Shown here one piece after another: positions 8,875 through 17,360 of a DNA stretch of 64,000 nt. Position 1 is the first letter of the stretch; every line of letters begins with the position of its first letter. Made by a program: the position numbers and the translations under genes. The notes beneath the pieces were generated by a model. The model saw only the letters and a program-made list of their open reading frames with translations, had not been told where the DNA came from and did not search any database. The stretch is from CBDCNH01 sp965219015 (GTDB lineage: Bacteria; Pseudomonadota; Alphaproteobacteria; Rhodobacterales; Rhodobacteraceae), in contig CBDCNH010000011.1 in NCBI GenBank assembly GCA_965219015.1, positions 186,001 to 250,000 of the forward strand, given 5' to 3'.

Positions 8875-10389
8875 ATGGCCGGGACGGTCCTCATCGTGGA
8901 CGACGTGGCGACGAACCGCATCGTGCTCAAGGTCAAGCTCGGGGCCGCGTCCTACGAGACGATCCCCGCGCCCGACGGCGAGACAGCGCTTCGGCTGGCG
9001 CGCGCCCGCCTGCCCGACCTCGTCCTCCTCGACGTGCAGCTTCCCGATCTCGACGGCATCGAGGTGTGCCGCATCCTGAAGGCCGATCCCGTGACGGCGG
9101 CGATCCCGGTGGTGATGCTGACCGCCTACGACGACTTCGAGGCCCGGCTCGCGAGCCTGGCCGCGGGCGCGGACGACTTCCTGCCGAAGCCGCTGAGCGA
9201 GCCGTTGCTTCTCGCCCGCCTCCGCAGCCTGATGCGCGCGCGCGACACCGAGGAGGAGCTGCGCCTGCGCGGCGGCACGACGTATGATCTCGGCGTCGAG
9301 CTCGGCTTTGCCGAGCCTGCGCTGCCGTTCCTCGGCGCCGCGGGACAGCTCGCAGCGGCGCCGGTGCCGAACGCCTTCGCGGGCGACGCATCGCCGGTGC
9401 TCGGGCACGGTGCCGCGAACCTGCCCGGCGCGGTCTCGCAGGGCACCGTGGCGCTCGTGGCGGCCCGGCGCGAGACGGCGATGCACTGGCGTCATCTTCT
9501 GGCGCCGCTCCTTCTCCACCGCATCACCCTCGAGGACGGGCATGGCGCGCTCGGTGCCTCGGGCGACGCGACGGGTCCCGACGTCTATCTCATCGCGGCC
9601 GACCTCGACGACGCGGGCGACGGGCTGCGCCTCATGTCCGAGCTCCGGAGCCGCCACGCCACGCGCCATGCGGGCGTCTGCATCCTGCTGCCGCGCCCCT
9701 CCGACGACGCGGCCGCCGTGGCGCTCGACCTCGGTGCCAGCGACATCCTCACCGACCCCTTCGATCCGCGCGAGATGGCGCTCCGCATCGACCTCATGAT
9801 GCACCGCAAGCGGCAGTCCGACCGGCTCCGCGCCAGCATCCGCGAAGGGCTGCGCGACGGGCTCCGCCTCGCCGTGACCGATCCGCTGACGGGCCTGCCG
9901 AACCGCCGCTACGCGCTGCCGCACCTCGGCCGCATCGCCGAGGCCGCGGGCCGGACCGGGCGGCGCTATGCGGTCATGGTGCTCGATCTCGACCGCTTCA
10001 AGTCGGTCAACGACGTGTTCGGCCATCCGGCTGGCGACGCGGTGCTCGTCGAGGTCGCGCGCCGGCTCGCCGACCAGCTCCGCGCCGCCGACATGGTGGC
10101 CCGGATCGGCGGCGAGGAGTTCCTCGTGGCGATGCCCGACACGACCCTCGGCGCCGCCCGCATCGCGGCCGAGCGGCTCTGCCGTGTCGTCGAGGCGCAG
10201 CCGATCGTGCTCCCCGACGGACGCAGCATCCGGGTCACGCTGTCGATCGGGCTCGCCATCGGCGCGCCGCCCGACGCGCATCGCGGGGGCGACACGGTCA
10301 CCGCCGTGATCGATCGCGCCGACCGCGCCCTGCTTGCCGCCAAGGCCGAAGGCCGCAACCAGGTGACGGTGAGCCGCACCGCCGCGTGA
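8875..10389 (+). CDS. pleD: PleD: two-receiver GGDEF response regulator
   Basis: 504-residue diguanylate cyclase controlling cell-pole development and surface attachment in alphaproteobacteria. Receiver 1 spans residues 1-120 with acidic Asp9/Asp10, phosphoacceptor Asp53 (LLDVQLPDLDG) and the KP pair (DDFLPKPLSE). Receiver 2 (about 150-300) is degenerate, as in known PleD. The GGDEF domain spans ~330-500 with RIGGEEFLVAMPD and an I-site RAAD five residues before GGEEF. The start at 8875 is chosen because GGAGCGG ends 4 bp upstream and the next residues are GTVLIVDD; the upstream in-frame ATG at 8863 has no comparable site. It is divergent from the DUF3572 gene. Confidence 0.95.
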   Translation: MAGTVLIVDDVATNRIVLKVKLGAASYETIPAPDGETALRLARARLPDLVLLDVQLPDLDGIEVCRILKADPVTAAIPVVMLTAYDDFEARLASLAAGADDFLPKPLSEPLLLARLRSLMRARDTEEELRLRGGTTYDLGVELGFAEPALPFLGAAGQLAAAPVPNAFAGDASPVLGHGAANLPGAVSQGTVALVAARRETAMHWRHLLAPLLLHRITLEDGHGALGASGDATGPDVYLIAADLDDAGDGLRLMSELRSRHATRHAGVCILLPRPSDDAAAVALDLGASDILTDPFDPREMALRIDLMMHRKRQSDRLRASIREGLRDGLRLAVTDPLTGLPNRRYALPHLGRIAEAAGRTGRRYAVMVLDLDRFKSVNDVFGHPAGDAVLVEVARRLADQLRAADMVARIGGEEFLVAMPDTTLGAARIAAERLCRVVEAQPIVLPDGRSIRVTLSIGLAIGAPPDAHRGGDTVTAVIDRADRALLAAKAEGRNQVTVSRTAA

Positions 10390-10703
10390 CCTGTCCCGGC
10401 TGGCAAGCGCCGCCCGCGGGCGCGGTACGGCACCGGAGGCGGCACCGGGTGTGACCTTGGTGTCGGTCCCGGGCGGCGGGGCCGGGCGGCGGGCCGGGCG
10501 GCTCCGGGGCCTCCCGCCCCCGCGGTCCCTGACGGGCCCTTGGCGTTGGGCCGGGCGCGCCCTTCGGGCGCGAACAGGGGCACGTCCCGAGGCGCGGCAC
10601 GCCGGCGGCGCGCGCCGCGCGTGGCGGACGGGGCCGCGCCGGCTCGGGGGCCCGCTGCGGCCGCTTGCGCGGAGGTTGGGCTTCTCCTAGAACGCGGGTC
10701 CGG
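10390..10703. other. Non-coding gap between pleD and tRNA-Cys
   Basis: About 314 bp of GC-rich sequence with G-rich runs (GGCGGGGCCGGGCGGCGGGC and similar). I see no gene in it. Its distal end carries the tRNA promoter listed separately. Confidence 0.5.
10665..10693 (+). promoter_or_regulatory. Probable housekeeping-sigma promoter of tRNA-Cys
   Basis: TTGCGC at 10665-10670 and TAGAAC at 10688-10693 are separated by exactly 17 bp, with the tRNA 5' end 10 bp after the -10. The same arrangement (TTGCAn, 17 bp, TAGAAn) precedes tRNA-Val and olsB in this window, which supports the call. Confidence 0.5.
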
Positions 10704-10777
10704 GGCGAGTTGGCGGAGAGGTTACGCAGCGGATTGCAAATCCGTGTAGACCGGTTCGATTCCGGTACTCGCCTCCA
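10704..10777 (+). tRNA. tRNA-Cys (anticodon GCA)
   Basis: Complete cloverleaf. Acceptor GGCGAGT pairs with ACTCGCC, and the anticodon stem GGATT/AATCC encloses GCA at 10736-10738. The T arm has the GGTTCGATTCC pattern, the discriminator is T, and a CCA end is encoded at 10775-10777. The T discriminator is the known identity base for cysteine. Confidence 0.95.
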
Positions 10778-10873
10778 GCGTCCTCCCAATGTCGCGCCCG
10801 GCGACGTCGTGCCGAGACGCAGCCGACGCGGCGTCGCGGATGCGTGCGGGACCGGGCGGGATGTACCCGGTCC

Positions 10874-12529
10874 TCAGTCGTCTCGCACCGGCCCGGAGCC
10901 GTCGGCGACGTTCCAGACCCCATAGGGCGCGGCCCTGTACGCGAAGGTCGCAGACGGTGGTCCGGGCGGCAGTTGCCGGTCGAGCCGCGCGATGACGACC
11001 CCGTCGGGGTGCGCGGCGCGCCACGCGGCCAGCTCCGGTCCGGTCAGCGGGTTCGCGACGGGGGTCGTGAGACGCCCGGCGAAGTTGAACTCGGCGCTGT
11101 AGACCTGCCCGTAGAAGGCGATCCCCTGCGCCTCGTGCGGTGCGACGGCGGCGGCGATCCCGTGCGCGTCGTAAGCATCGCCGAGCCCGGTCAGCCCGAT
11201 GGCGAGATAGACCGAGAGCAGCGTCCCGAGCGACAGGATCGCGGCCCCCGAGAGACCGCGGGTCCGGACGGCCAGGCCGCAGACGGCGACGGCCAGCACC
11301 GTTGCGGCGAGCATCCACCATCGGTCGAGATGGACGGCCTCTGCGGGACCGACCTGCCAGATGCCCGCAGCGACGCCGAGGCCCGCGGCAGCGAGGGCCA
11401 CCACCGGCAGGGCCGCGAGCAGCATCGTCGGTCGAGCGTCGCGGGAGAGCTTGGCCACGATGAGCGCGACCGCCGGGAGCTCGGGCACGAGATAGTGCAT
11501 CTGCTTGCCGCTGATGAGGCTGAAGAGGAGGAACGCCGACCCCGCCCACGCGAGGCCGAGCCCGAGGCCCGGATCGCGCCACGACACGCGAAAGGCGCTC
11601 CGCCAGAGCGCGGGCACCAGGATCCAGGGGAAGAGCAGGATCGGCAGCGCGGCGACGAAGAACCAGACCGGTCGCGCATGGGCGAAACTGTGCGACAGCC
11701 GGCCGGCGCTCTGGGTCCAGAGGATGGCGTCGCGATACGCCGGGCCTCCGGTCAGGATCGCGGGGACGAGCCAGAGCGCCACGACCCCGAGCGCCACCCC
11801 GAGCGCGACGGCGCCCCCCGAGGCGAGGGCCCGGAACCGGACGACGGCGCGGTCGCGGGCCCAGAACGGGGCCAGCAGCAGCGCCGGGCCGACGTGGATG
11901 AGGATCACCGGTCCCTTGGCCAGGACACCCGCCGCGACCGCGACGCCGAGGAGCGCCCAGTACCGCGTCCTTCCGGTATCGACGGCCCGGACGAGGGCGA
12001 GGAGCGCGCCCACCGTCGCTGCGGCGAGCGCCGCGTCGAACATCGTCAGCCCGCCGAAAAGCGCCATCGAGAGCGATCCCGAAAGCGCCAGCATCGTCCG
12101 GGCCCCCGCGCCGTCGTCGCGGGGCCAGAGCGCCCTCGCGAGCCGCCCGCTCAGCACGATGACCGCGACGGCGTAGGCCGGTCCGGCGAGGCGCGCGGCG
12201 GTCTCCGAGACGCCGGTCACCGACCAGATGGCGTCGATCGTCCAGAAGAGGAGCGGCGGCTTGTCGGTGTAGAGGGCGAAGTTCCGCGACGGAACGAGCC
12301 AGTCGCCGGAAAGCCACATCTCCCATGCGACGTCGAGGTAGCGCGTCTCGTCGATGGGCAGGGCCGGCCGCAGGACGACACCCGCGACCGCGACCGCGAC
12401 GAAGGCGAGGATGCCCGCGACCGCGGCCCATCGCGGACGGGTCGCGACGCCGCTCCGCGCCGGTGCGGGGCGCGACGCGACGCCGGCCTCGGCGGTCGGC
12501 GATCCCGACGAAGGACTTGGTCGCGTCAC
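10874..12529 (-). CDS. ArnT/PMT-like dolichyl-phosphate-mannose-type glycosyltransferase
   Basis: 551 residues, integral membrane glycosyltransferase of the GT-C superfamily that uses a polyprenyl-phosphate sugar. The DE pair in the first periplasmic loop (LPIDETRYLDVAWEMW) and the ALYTDKPPLLFW motif are typical of ArnT-like enzymes that modify lipid A or surface glycans. About 11-12 membrane helices follow, then a C-terminal soluble part (FYGQVYSAEFNFAGR). GTG at 12529 is chosen, preceded by GAGAGG 7 bp upstream; the open frame runs 111 codons further but is low-complexity. The acceptor is unknown. Confidence 0.8.
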   Translation of the reverse strand: MTRPSPSSGSPTAEAGVASRPAPARSGVATRPRWAAVAGILAFVAVAVAGVVLRPALPIDETRYLDVAWEMWLSGDWLVPSRNFALYTDKPPLLFWTIDAIWSVTGVSETAARLAGPAYAVAVIVLSGRLARALWPRDDGAGARTMLALSGSLSMALFGGLTMFDAALAAATVGALLALVRAVDTGRTRYWALLGVAVAAGVLAKGPVILIHVGPALLLAPFWARDRAVVRFRALASGGAVALGVALGVVALWLVPAILTGGPAYRDAILWTQSAGRLSHSFAHARPVWFFVAALPILLFPWILVPALWRSAFRVSWRDPGLGLGLAWAGSAFLLFSLISGKQMHYLVPELPAVALIVAKLSRDARPTMLLAALPVVALAAAGLGVAAGIWQVGPAEAVHLDRWWMLAATVLAVAVCGLAVRTRGLSGAAILSLGTLLSVYLAIGLTGLGDAYDAHGIAAAVAPHEAQGIAFYGQVYSAEFNFAGRLTTPVANPLTGPELAAWRAAHPDGVVIARLDRQLPPGPPSATFAYRAAPYGVWNVADGSGPVRDD

Positions 12530-12962
12530 GATGAAGCCTCTCGCCTGCGCCCGCGATCCTTGTCCCGAGCCGCCGCTCGAGCCGCGCCACCACGGAGCCG
12601 GGCCAGGCGTGCGGGGGTACACTCCGGCGATGCGCGTGGCGTTGTCAATGTTTCTTGCGCCCAGAGACTTGCCGCGACCCGTGGTCGTCGCGCGCGGCGC
12701 GCCTCTCGACGGCGGGCGCGCGTCGCACCTGGCGAGGCCCCGACCCGGAGGGTCACCGAACGGCGAGCCCCGTCGCCCCGGGGCGCGAGCGACCGACATC
12801 CCGATCCGATCCGCGGCGGGACCGGAGACGCCGCCGCCGCCGGACGGCACGTCCCTCGACACCCCCGGTCCCCGCGCGGCTCGGACGCGGCGCTCATGCG
12901 TCGCAAAGGGCGCGCGGTGGTCGCGCTCGGGGAGGAACCGCCTGGCGAGCCTCGTGCGGACC
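12530..12962. other. Non-coding gap
   Basis: 433 bp between the ArnT-like start and the trkH stop. I see no convincing gene, RNA, terminator with a T-run or repeat. The part around 12605-12665 is less GC-rich and could hold the promoter for the glycosyltransferase, but I cannot place -35 and -10 boxes with confidence. Confidence 0.4.
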
Positions 12963-14477
12963 TCAGCCCCGCCAGCTGTCGGGGGCCAGCAGCGCGATGA
13001 TCGCCAGCGTCTCGAGCCGGCCGAGCACCATCGCGAGGCCGAGGACGAGCTTGGCCACGTCGTCGAGCGTGGCGTAGCTCAGCGCCACCTCGCCCGCGTC
13101 CTGCGCCAGGGGCCCGGTCGTCGAGAGCGCGGCGACGGCGAAGATGAAGGCGCGCTCGAAGTCGAGCCCCGCGATCGCCAGCGCCGCCATCACCCCCATC
13201 ACCGTGAGCGTGAAGAGCATGAAGAAGATCCACGCCGCATAGGCGCCCTGCCGCCGCAGCGCGCGCGCCGCGGTGCCGGCGCCGCCGACCGACGAGGGAT
13301 GCACCAGCTTCTCCATCTCGCGCATCCCGTGCTTCCAGAGCGCATAGACGCGCAGGAGCTTCACGCCCCCCGCCGTGGTCGCGACCCCGCCCCCCGCCAG
13401 CGCCAGCCCGACGAGGATCAGCCCCGGCGACTGCAGCCCGGACCAGATCCGCGCGCCGTCCCAGTCGGTGGCGGTGTAGCCCGTCGTGGTCAGGAACGAG
13501 GCGACGGTGAACATGCTGCCCCAGAGCACGCGCGCGGCGTCCGGCAGGTCGCCCTGGTCGGCCTCCTCGATGGCCCCCACCCAGTGCCGCACGAAGAGCC
13601 CCGCCGCCATCAGCCCCGCGACGACGAGGAAGATGCGAAGCTCCGGGTCGGCCCAGAGCCGCCTGCGGTCGCCGAGCGGCGTGGCGCCGGGATAGGCGCG
13701 CCGGGTGACGGCAAAGACGAGGAACGCGAACACGAGCATCTCCCCCGGCACCCCCGAGCGCGACGCGCCGAAGTCGGCCAGCGGGGTGATCCCGGAGGTC
13801 GAGAGCGTGCCCATCGCGTGCATCAGCGCGACGAGGCCCGGGTCGCCCGCGACGAGGAGCCCGACCCAGAGCGCCATCGTGAGCCCGGCGTAGACCGGCA
13901 GGATCTGGCCTGCGTAGCGCATCAGCCGCTCGGAGGGGTCGGCGACGCGGGTGCTCTGCACCGCCCCGGCGCCCCGGCCCACCGGCGCGCCGCTCATCAC
14001 CTCGAAGCCGCCCAAGTTGAGCGGCGCCAGGATCGCGGCCCCCGCCAGCAGCATGAAGTACCCGCCGAGCCAGCCCGCGAGCCCGCGCCAGAGATGCACG
14101 GGAGGCGGCACCCGGCCCGGCTCGTCGAAGATCGTGGCGCCGGTCGTCGTCAGGCACGACAGCATCTCGAACCAGCCGTCGAGGAGCCGGACGCCCGGCA
14201 TCGCCGCCACCACCGGGAGGGCCAGCAGCACGGGCAGCAGCAGGAACGCGCCGAGAAGCGACAGCAGGTGGCTCCGCGCGCGGTTTCGCGGCGCGTAGCC
14301 CGCCACCGCGAGGCCGAGGATCGCGGTCCCGACGAGGACGAGCCCGCCCGATTGCAGGAACGCCCGGCCGACGAGGTCGCCGCCCCGCGCGTAGGCATAG
14401 GCCGCCGGCAGCAGCATCGCCGCGCCCGCGACCGCCATCAGCACGACGAGAAGCGGCAGGTCGGGCCAGCGCCGCAT
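12963..14477 (-). CDS. trkH: Trk-type potassium uptake channel TrkH
   Basis: 504 residues, ATG at 14477, 2 bp after the trkA stop. The inner-membrane K+-translocating subunit works with the TrkA gating ring encoded just upstream. Four pore-loop signatures are visible: LSCLTTTGATIF, MGTLSTSGITPL, VASFLTTTGYTATDWD and AALSTTGPL. The TTTG motifs form the selectivity filter, and the last loop is degenerate, as usual. Two-residue spacing and shared strand make trkA-trkH an operon. The longer open frame upstream of ATG is a shadow of trkA. Confidence 0.93.
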   Translation of the reverse strand: MRRWPDLPLLVVLMAVAGAAMLLPAAYAYARGGDLVGRAFLQSGGLVLVGTAILGLAVAGYAPRNRARSHLLSLLGAFLLLPVLLALPVVAAMPGVRLLDGWFEMLSCLTTTGATIFDEPGRVPPPVHLWRGLAGWLGGYFMLLAGAAILAPLNLGGFEVMSGAPVGRGAGAVQSTRVADPSERLMRYAGQILPVYAGLTMALWVGLLVAGDPGLVALMHAMGTLSTSGITPLADFGASRSGVPGEMLVFAFLVFAVTRRAYPGATPLGDRRRLWADPELRIFLVVAGLMAAGLFVRHWVGAIEEADQGDLPDAARVLWGSMFTVASFLTTTGYTATDWDGARIWSGLQSPGLILVGLALAGGGVATTAGGVKLLRVYALWKHGMREMEKLVHPSSVGGAGTAARALRRQGAYAAWIFFMLFTLTVMGVMAALAIAGLDFERAFIFAVAALSTTGPLAQDAGEVALSYATLDDVAKLVLGLAMVLGRLETLAIIALLAPDSWRG

Positions 14478-14479
14478 CG

Positions 14480-15856
14480 TCAGAAGAAGTCGACCGACAC
14501 TTGCAGGAGCCGCTCCACCTCGGGCACGTCGGCCGCCATCGCGAAGAGCGCGACCACGTCGCCCTCCTCGACGCGCAGGCCCCCCGTCGGCTTCAGCACG
14601 CGCTCGCCCTTCAGGACCGCGCCGACGAGCACGCCCTCGGGGAAGTCGATGTCGCGGATGTAGCGCCCCGCCAGCGGCGAGGTCGAGAGCACCTGCGCCT
14701 CGATCACCTCCGCCTCGCCGTCGCCGAGCGAATAGATCGCCCGCACCCGGCCGTGCCGGATGTGGCGCAGGATCGACGACACGGTCGTGGCCCGCGGGTT
14801 GATGTAGGCGTCGATGTCGAGCGGCCCCATCAGCGGCACCAGCGTGGGGTCGTTGACGAGGGCGATCGCCATCGGGCAGCCCGCGGACTTCGCGCGCACC
14901 GCGACGAGGAGGTTGGTCTTGTCGTCGTCGGTGACGGCGAGCACGGCGTCGGCGCGGTCGATGTTGGCCTCGGTCAGGATCTCGATGTCCATGCCGTCGC
15001 CGTTGAGCACGATGGTGCGCTCGAGCGCATCCGCAGCGGCCTCGGCCCGCGCGCGGCTCCGCTCGATCACCTTGACGCGCACCCGGTTGGTCCGCGCCTC
15101 GAGCGCGCGCGCCACCGCGAGCCCGACGTTGCCGCCGCCGACGATGACGATGCGCTCCTGCCGCTTCGTGGTCTTGCCGAAGATCTCGAGCGTCCGGCTC
15201 ATGTCGTCGGTGTGCGAGAACACGTAGATCTGGTCGCCGGCAAACAGCTGGTCGCCGGGATCGGGGGCGAAGAGCGTGGCCTCCCGCCGGACGCCCACGA
15301 CGATGGCGCGCAGCGTCGAGAAGAGCTCCGAGAGCTGTCGGAGCGGCGTGTTGAGGACCGGGCAGTCGGCGTCGAGCGCGATGCCGAGAAGCTGCGCGCG
15401 GCCGTCGAAGAAGCTTTCCGTGTCGAAGGTCGCGGGCGCCGCGAGGCGCTGCAGCGCTGCCTCCGCGACCTCGCGCTCGGGCGAGATCACAACGTCGATC
15501 GGCATGTGGTCGCGGCGGTAGAGGTCGGTCGAGATCGCGTCGAGGTAGCTTTGCGCCCTGAGCCGCGCGATCTTGCGGGTGATCCCGAAGATCGAGTGCG
15601 CGACCTGGCACGTCACCATGTTGACCTCGTCGGAATGGGTCGCCGCGACGATCATGTCGGCGTCGCGCGCGCCCGCCCGTTCGAGCACGTCGGGATAGCT
15701 CGCGAACCCCGCGACGCCCTGGACGTCGAGCGTGTCGGTGGCGCGGCGCACGAGGTCGGCGTTGTTGTCGATGATCGTGACGTCGTTGCGCTCGCCCGAG
15801 AGCTGCCGCGCGATCTGCCAGCCGACCTGGCCCGCACCGCAGATGATGACCTTCAT
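14480..15856 (-). CDS. trkA: Trk system potassium uptake protein TrkA
   Basis: 458-residue peripheral membrane regulator of TrkH. Two RCK_N NAD-binding halves are visible: MKVIICGAGQVGWQIARQLS at residue 1 and RIVIVGGGNVGLAVARALE near 234. Each is followed by an RCK_C domain. The tandem architecture and length match TrkA. In alphaproteobacteria ntrYX-trkA-trkH is a conserved order, and ntrX ends 77 bp upstream here. Confidence 0.95.
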   Translation of the reverse strand: MKVIICGAGQVGWQIARQLSGERNDVTIIDNNADLVRRATDTLDVQGVAGFASYPDVLERAGARDADMIVAATHSDEVNMVTCQVAHSIFGITRKIARLRAQSYLDAISTDLYRRDHMPIDVVISPEREVAEAALQRLAAPATFDTESFFDGRAQLLGIALDADCPVLNTPLRQLSELFSTLRAIVVGVRREATLFAPDPGDQLFAGDQIYVFSHTDDMSRTLEIFGKTTKRQERIVIVGGGNVGLAVARALEARTNRVRVKVIERSRARAEAAADALERTIVLNGDGMDIEILTEANIDRADAVLAVTDDDKTNLLVAVRAKSAGCPMAIALVNDPTLVPLMGPLDIDAYINPRATTVSSILRHIRHGRVRAIYSLGDGEAEVIEAQVLSTSPLAGRYIRDIDFPEGVLVGAVLKGERVLKPTGGLRVEEGDVVALFAMAADVPEVERLLQVSVDFF

Positions 15857-15932
15857 GGATGGGTCGTCCCGGCCTCCTTGGAAGCCGTCTCAGTGGCACC
15901 GGGGGCGGGCGCGGTCAATCCGCCGCGCGGCG

Positions 15933-17351
15933 TCACTCCGGCACGTCCTCCTCGGCGTCCTCGAGATGGGCGATGCGCGCGCCTGTCCGGCTGGTGGTCA
16001 CGACGCCGAGCGACTTCAGCTTGCGGTGCAGCGCCGAGCGCTCCATCCCGACGAAGGTCGCGGTCCGGCTGATGTTGCCGGCGAAGCGGTTGATCTGGGT
16101 CAGAAGGTACTCCCGCTCGAAGAGCTCGCGCGCGTCGCGCAAGGGCAGCGTCGCGAGGCCGCCGCCGAGCGCGATGCGGCCGCCCTCGCCGCCCGGCGCC
16201 TCCTCCTGCCCCGGCAGGTCGCGCGGCTCGATCGGCCCGGTCCCGTCGCCGAGGATGAGCGCGCGCTCGATCACGTTGCGGAGCTGGCGCACGTTGCCGG
16301 GCCAGCGCATCGTCTGCAAGAGCGCGTCCGCCTCGGGCGACAGCGGCCGGAGCGGCAGGCCCTGCGTGCGGTTGAAGAGCCCGACGAAATGCCGCGCGAG
16401 CTCGGGGATGTCCTCGCGCCGGTCCTCGAGCGTCGGCACCGCCACCGGCACCACGTTCAGCCGGTCGAAGAGCTCCTGCCGGAACCGCCCCGCCGCGATC
16501 TCCGCCTTGAGGTCGCGCGTGGTCGACGAGATCACCCGCAGGTCGACGCGCACCCGGTCGGTCCCGCCCGACCGCGCGAACTGCTGGTCGGTCAGCACGC
16601 GCAGGATCTTCGACTGCGTGCCGAGCGGCATGTCGGCCACCTCGTCGAAGTAGACCACGCCGCCGTGCGCCTGTTCGAGGAGCCCCGGCTCGAGACCGCG
16701 TTCGGTGCCCTCGCGGCCGAAGAGCACCTCCTCCATGCGGTCGGGCGCGATCGTGGCCGAGCTCACGCTGACGAACGGTGCGTGCGCGCGCGCGGAGTTG
16801 GCGTGGATGTAGCGCGCGGCGATCTCCTTGCCGGCCCCCGCGCTGCCCGTGAGCATCGTCCGCGCGTTCGACTTCGACACCTTGTCGAGCTGCGCCTTCA
16901 GTCCCTTGAACGCCTGCGAGGCGCCGATCATCTCGGCCGCCGTGACTTCGCGGCGCTTCAGGTCCGCGTTCTCGCGCCGGAGCCGCGAGGTCTCCATCGC
17001 GCGGCTGATCACCACCATCAGCTGGTCGATGTTGAACGGCTTCTCGATGAAGTCGTAGGCGCCCTGCTTGATCGCCGCGACCGCGATCTCGATGTTGCCG
17101 TGACCCGAGATGATGACCACGGGCACGTCCGGGTTGCCGCGCTTCACGGCCTTCAGGATGTCGATCCCGTCCATCCGGCTGTCCTTCAGCCAGATGTCGA
17201 GCACCATCAGCGACGGCGGCTCGATGTTGATCGCGGCCATGCACTCGTCCGAATTGGCCGCGAGCCGCGTCCCGAAGCCCTCGTCGCGCAGGATGTCGGC
17301 GATCAGCTCGCGGATGTCGCGCTCGTCGTCGACGATCAGGATGTCGCCCAT
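15933..17351 (-). CDS. ntrX: Nitrogen assimilation response regulator NtrX (no GAFTGA)
   Basis: 472 residues. Receiver domain with Asp8/Asp9 and phosphoacceptor Asp52 (MVLDIWLKDSRMDG); AAA+ domain ~135-365 with Walker A GSAGAGKE and Walker B VVYFDEV; C-terminal Fis-like helix-turn-helix (NISRTATFVGMERSALHRKL). Where sigma-54 activators carry GAFTGA, this protein reads LFGREGTERGLEPG, so the sigma-54 contact loop is absent. It likely acts with another sigma factor. It starts 9 bp after the ntrY stop, so the two are one operon; NtrY is its kinase. Loss of GAFTGA is known for Rhodobacter NtrC-type proteins. Confidence 0.93.
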   Translation of the reverse strand: MGDILIVDDERDIRELIADILRDEGFGTRLAANSDECMAAINIEPPSLMVLDIWLKDSRMDGIDILKAVKRGNPDVPVVIISGHGNIEIAVAAIKQGAYDFIEKPFNIDQLMVVISRAMETSRLRRENADLKRREVTAAEMIGASQAFKGLKAQLDKVSKSNARTMLTGSAGAGKEIAARYIHANSARAHAPFVSVSSATIAPDRMEEVLFGREGTERGLEPGLLEQAHGGVVYFDEVADMPLGTQSKILRVLTDQQFARSGGTDRVRVDLRVISSTTRDLKAEIAAGRFRQELFDRLNVVPVAVPTLEDRREDIPELARHFVGLFNRTQGLPLRPLSPEADALLQTMRWPGNVRQLRNVIERALILGDGTGPIEPRDLPGQEEAPGGEGGRIALGGGLATLPLRDARELFEREYLLTQINRFAGNISRTATFVGMERSALHRKLKSLGVVTTSRTGARIAHLEDAEEDVPE

Positions 17352-17360
17352 GTCATCTCC

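Noticed and set aside
8797..10281. 589-codon frame antisense to pleD extending the DUF3572 gene
   Set aside because: His/Arg/Gly-rich shadow of pleD; the DUF3572 family sequence begins only at 8796, where a ribosome-binding site exists.
12963..15899. Single 978-codon protein covering trkA and trkH
   Set aside because: Its first half is Arg-rich antisense-like translation in the wrong frame of trkA; real TrkH begins at 14477 and TrkA reads in another frame.
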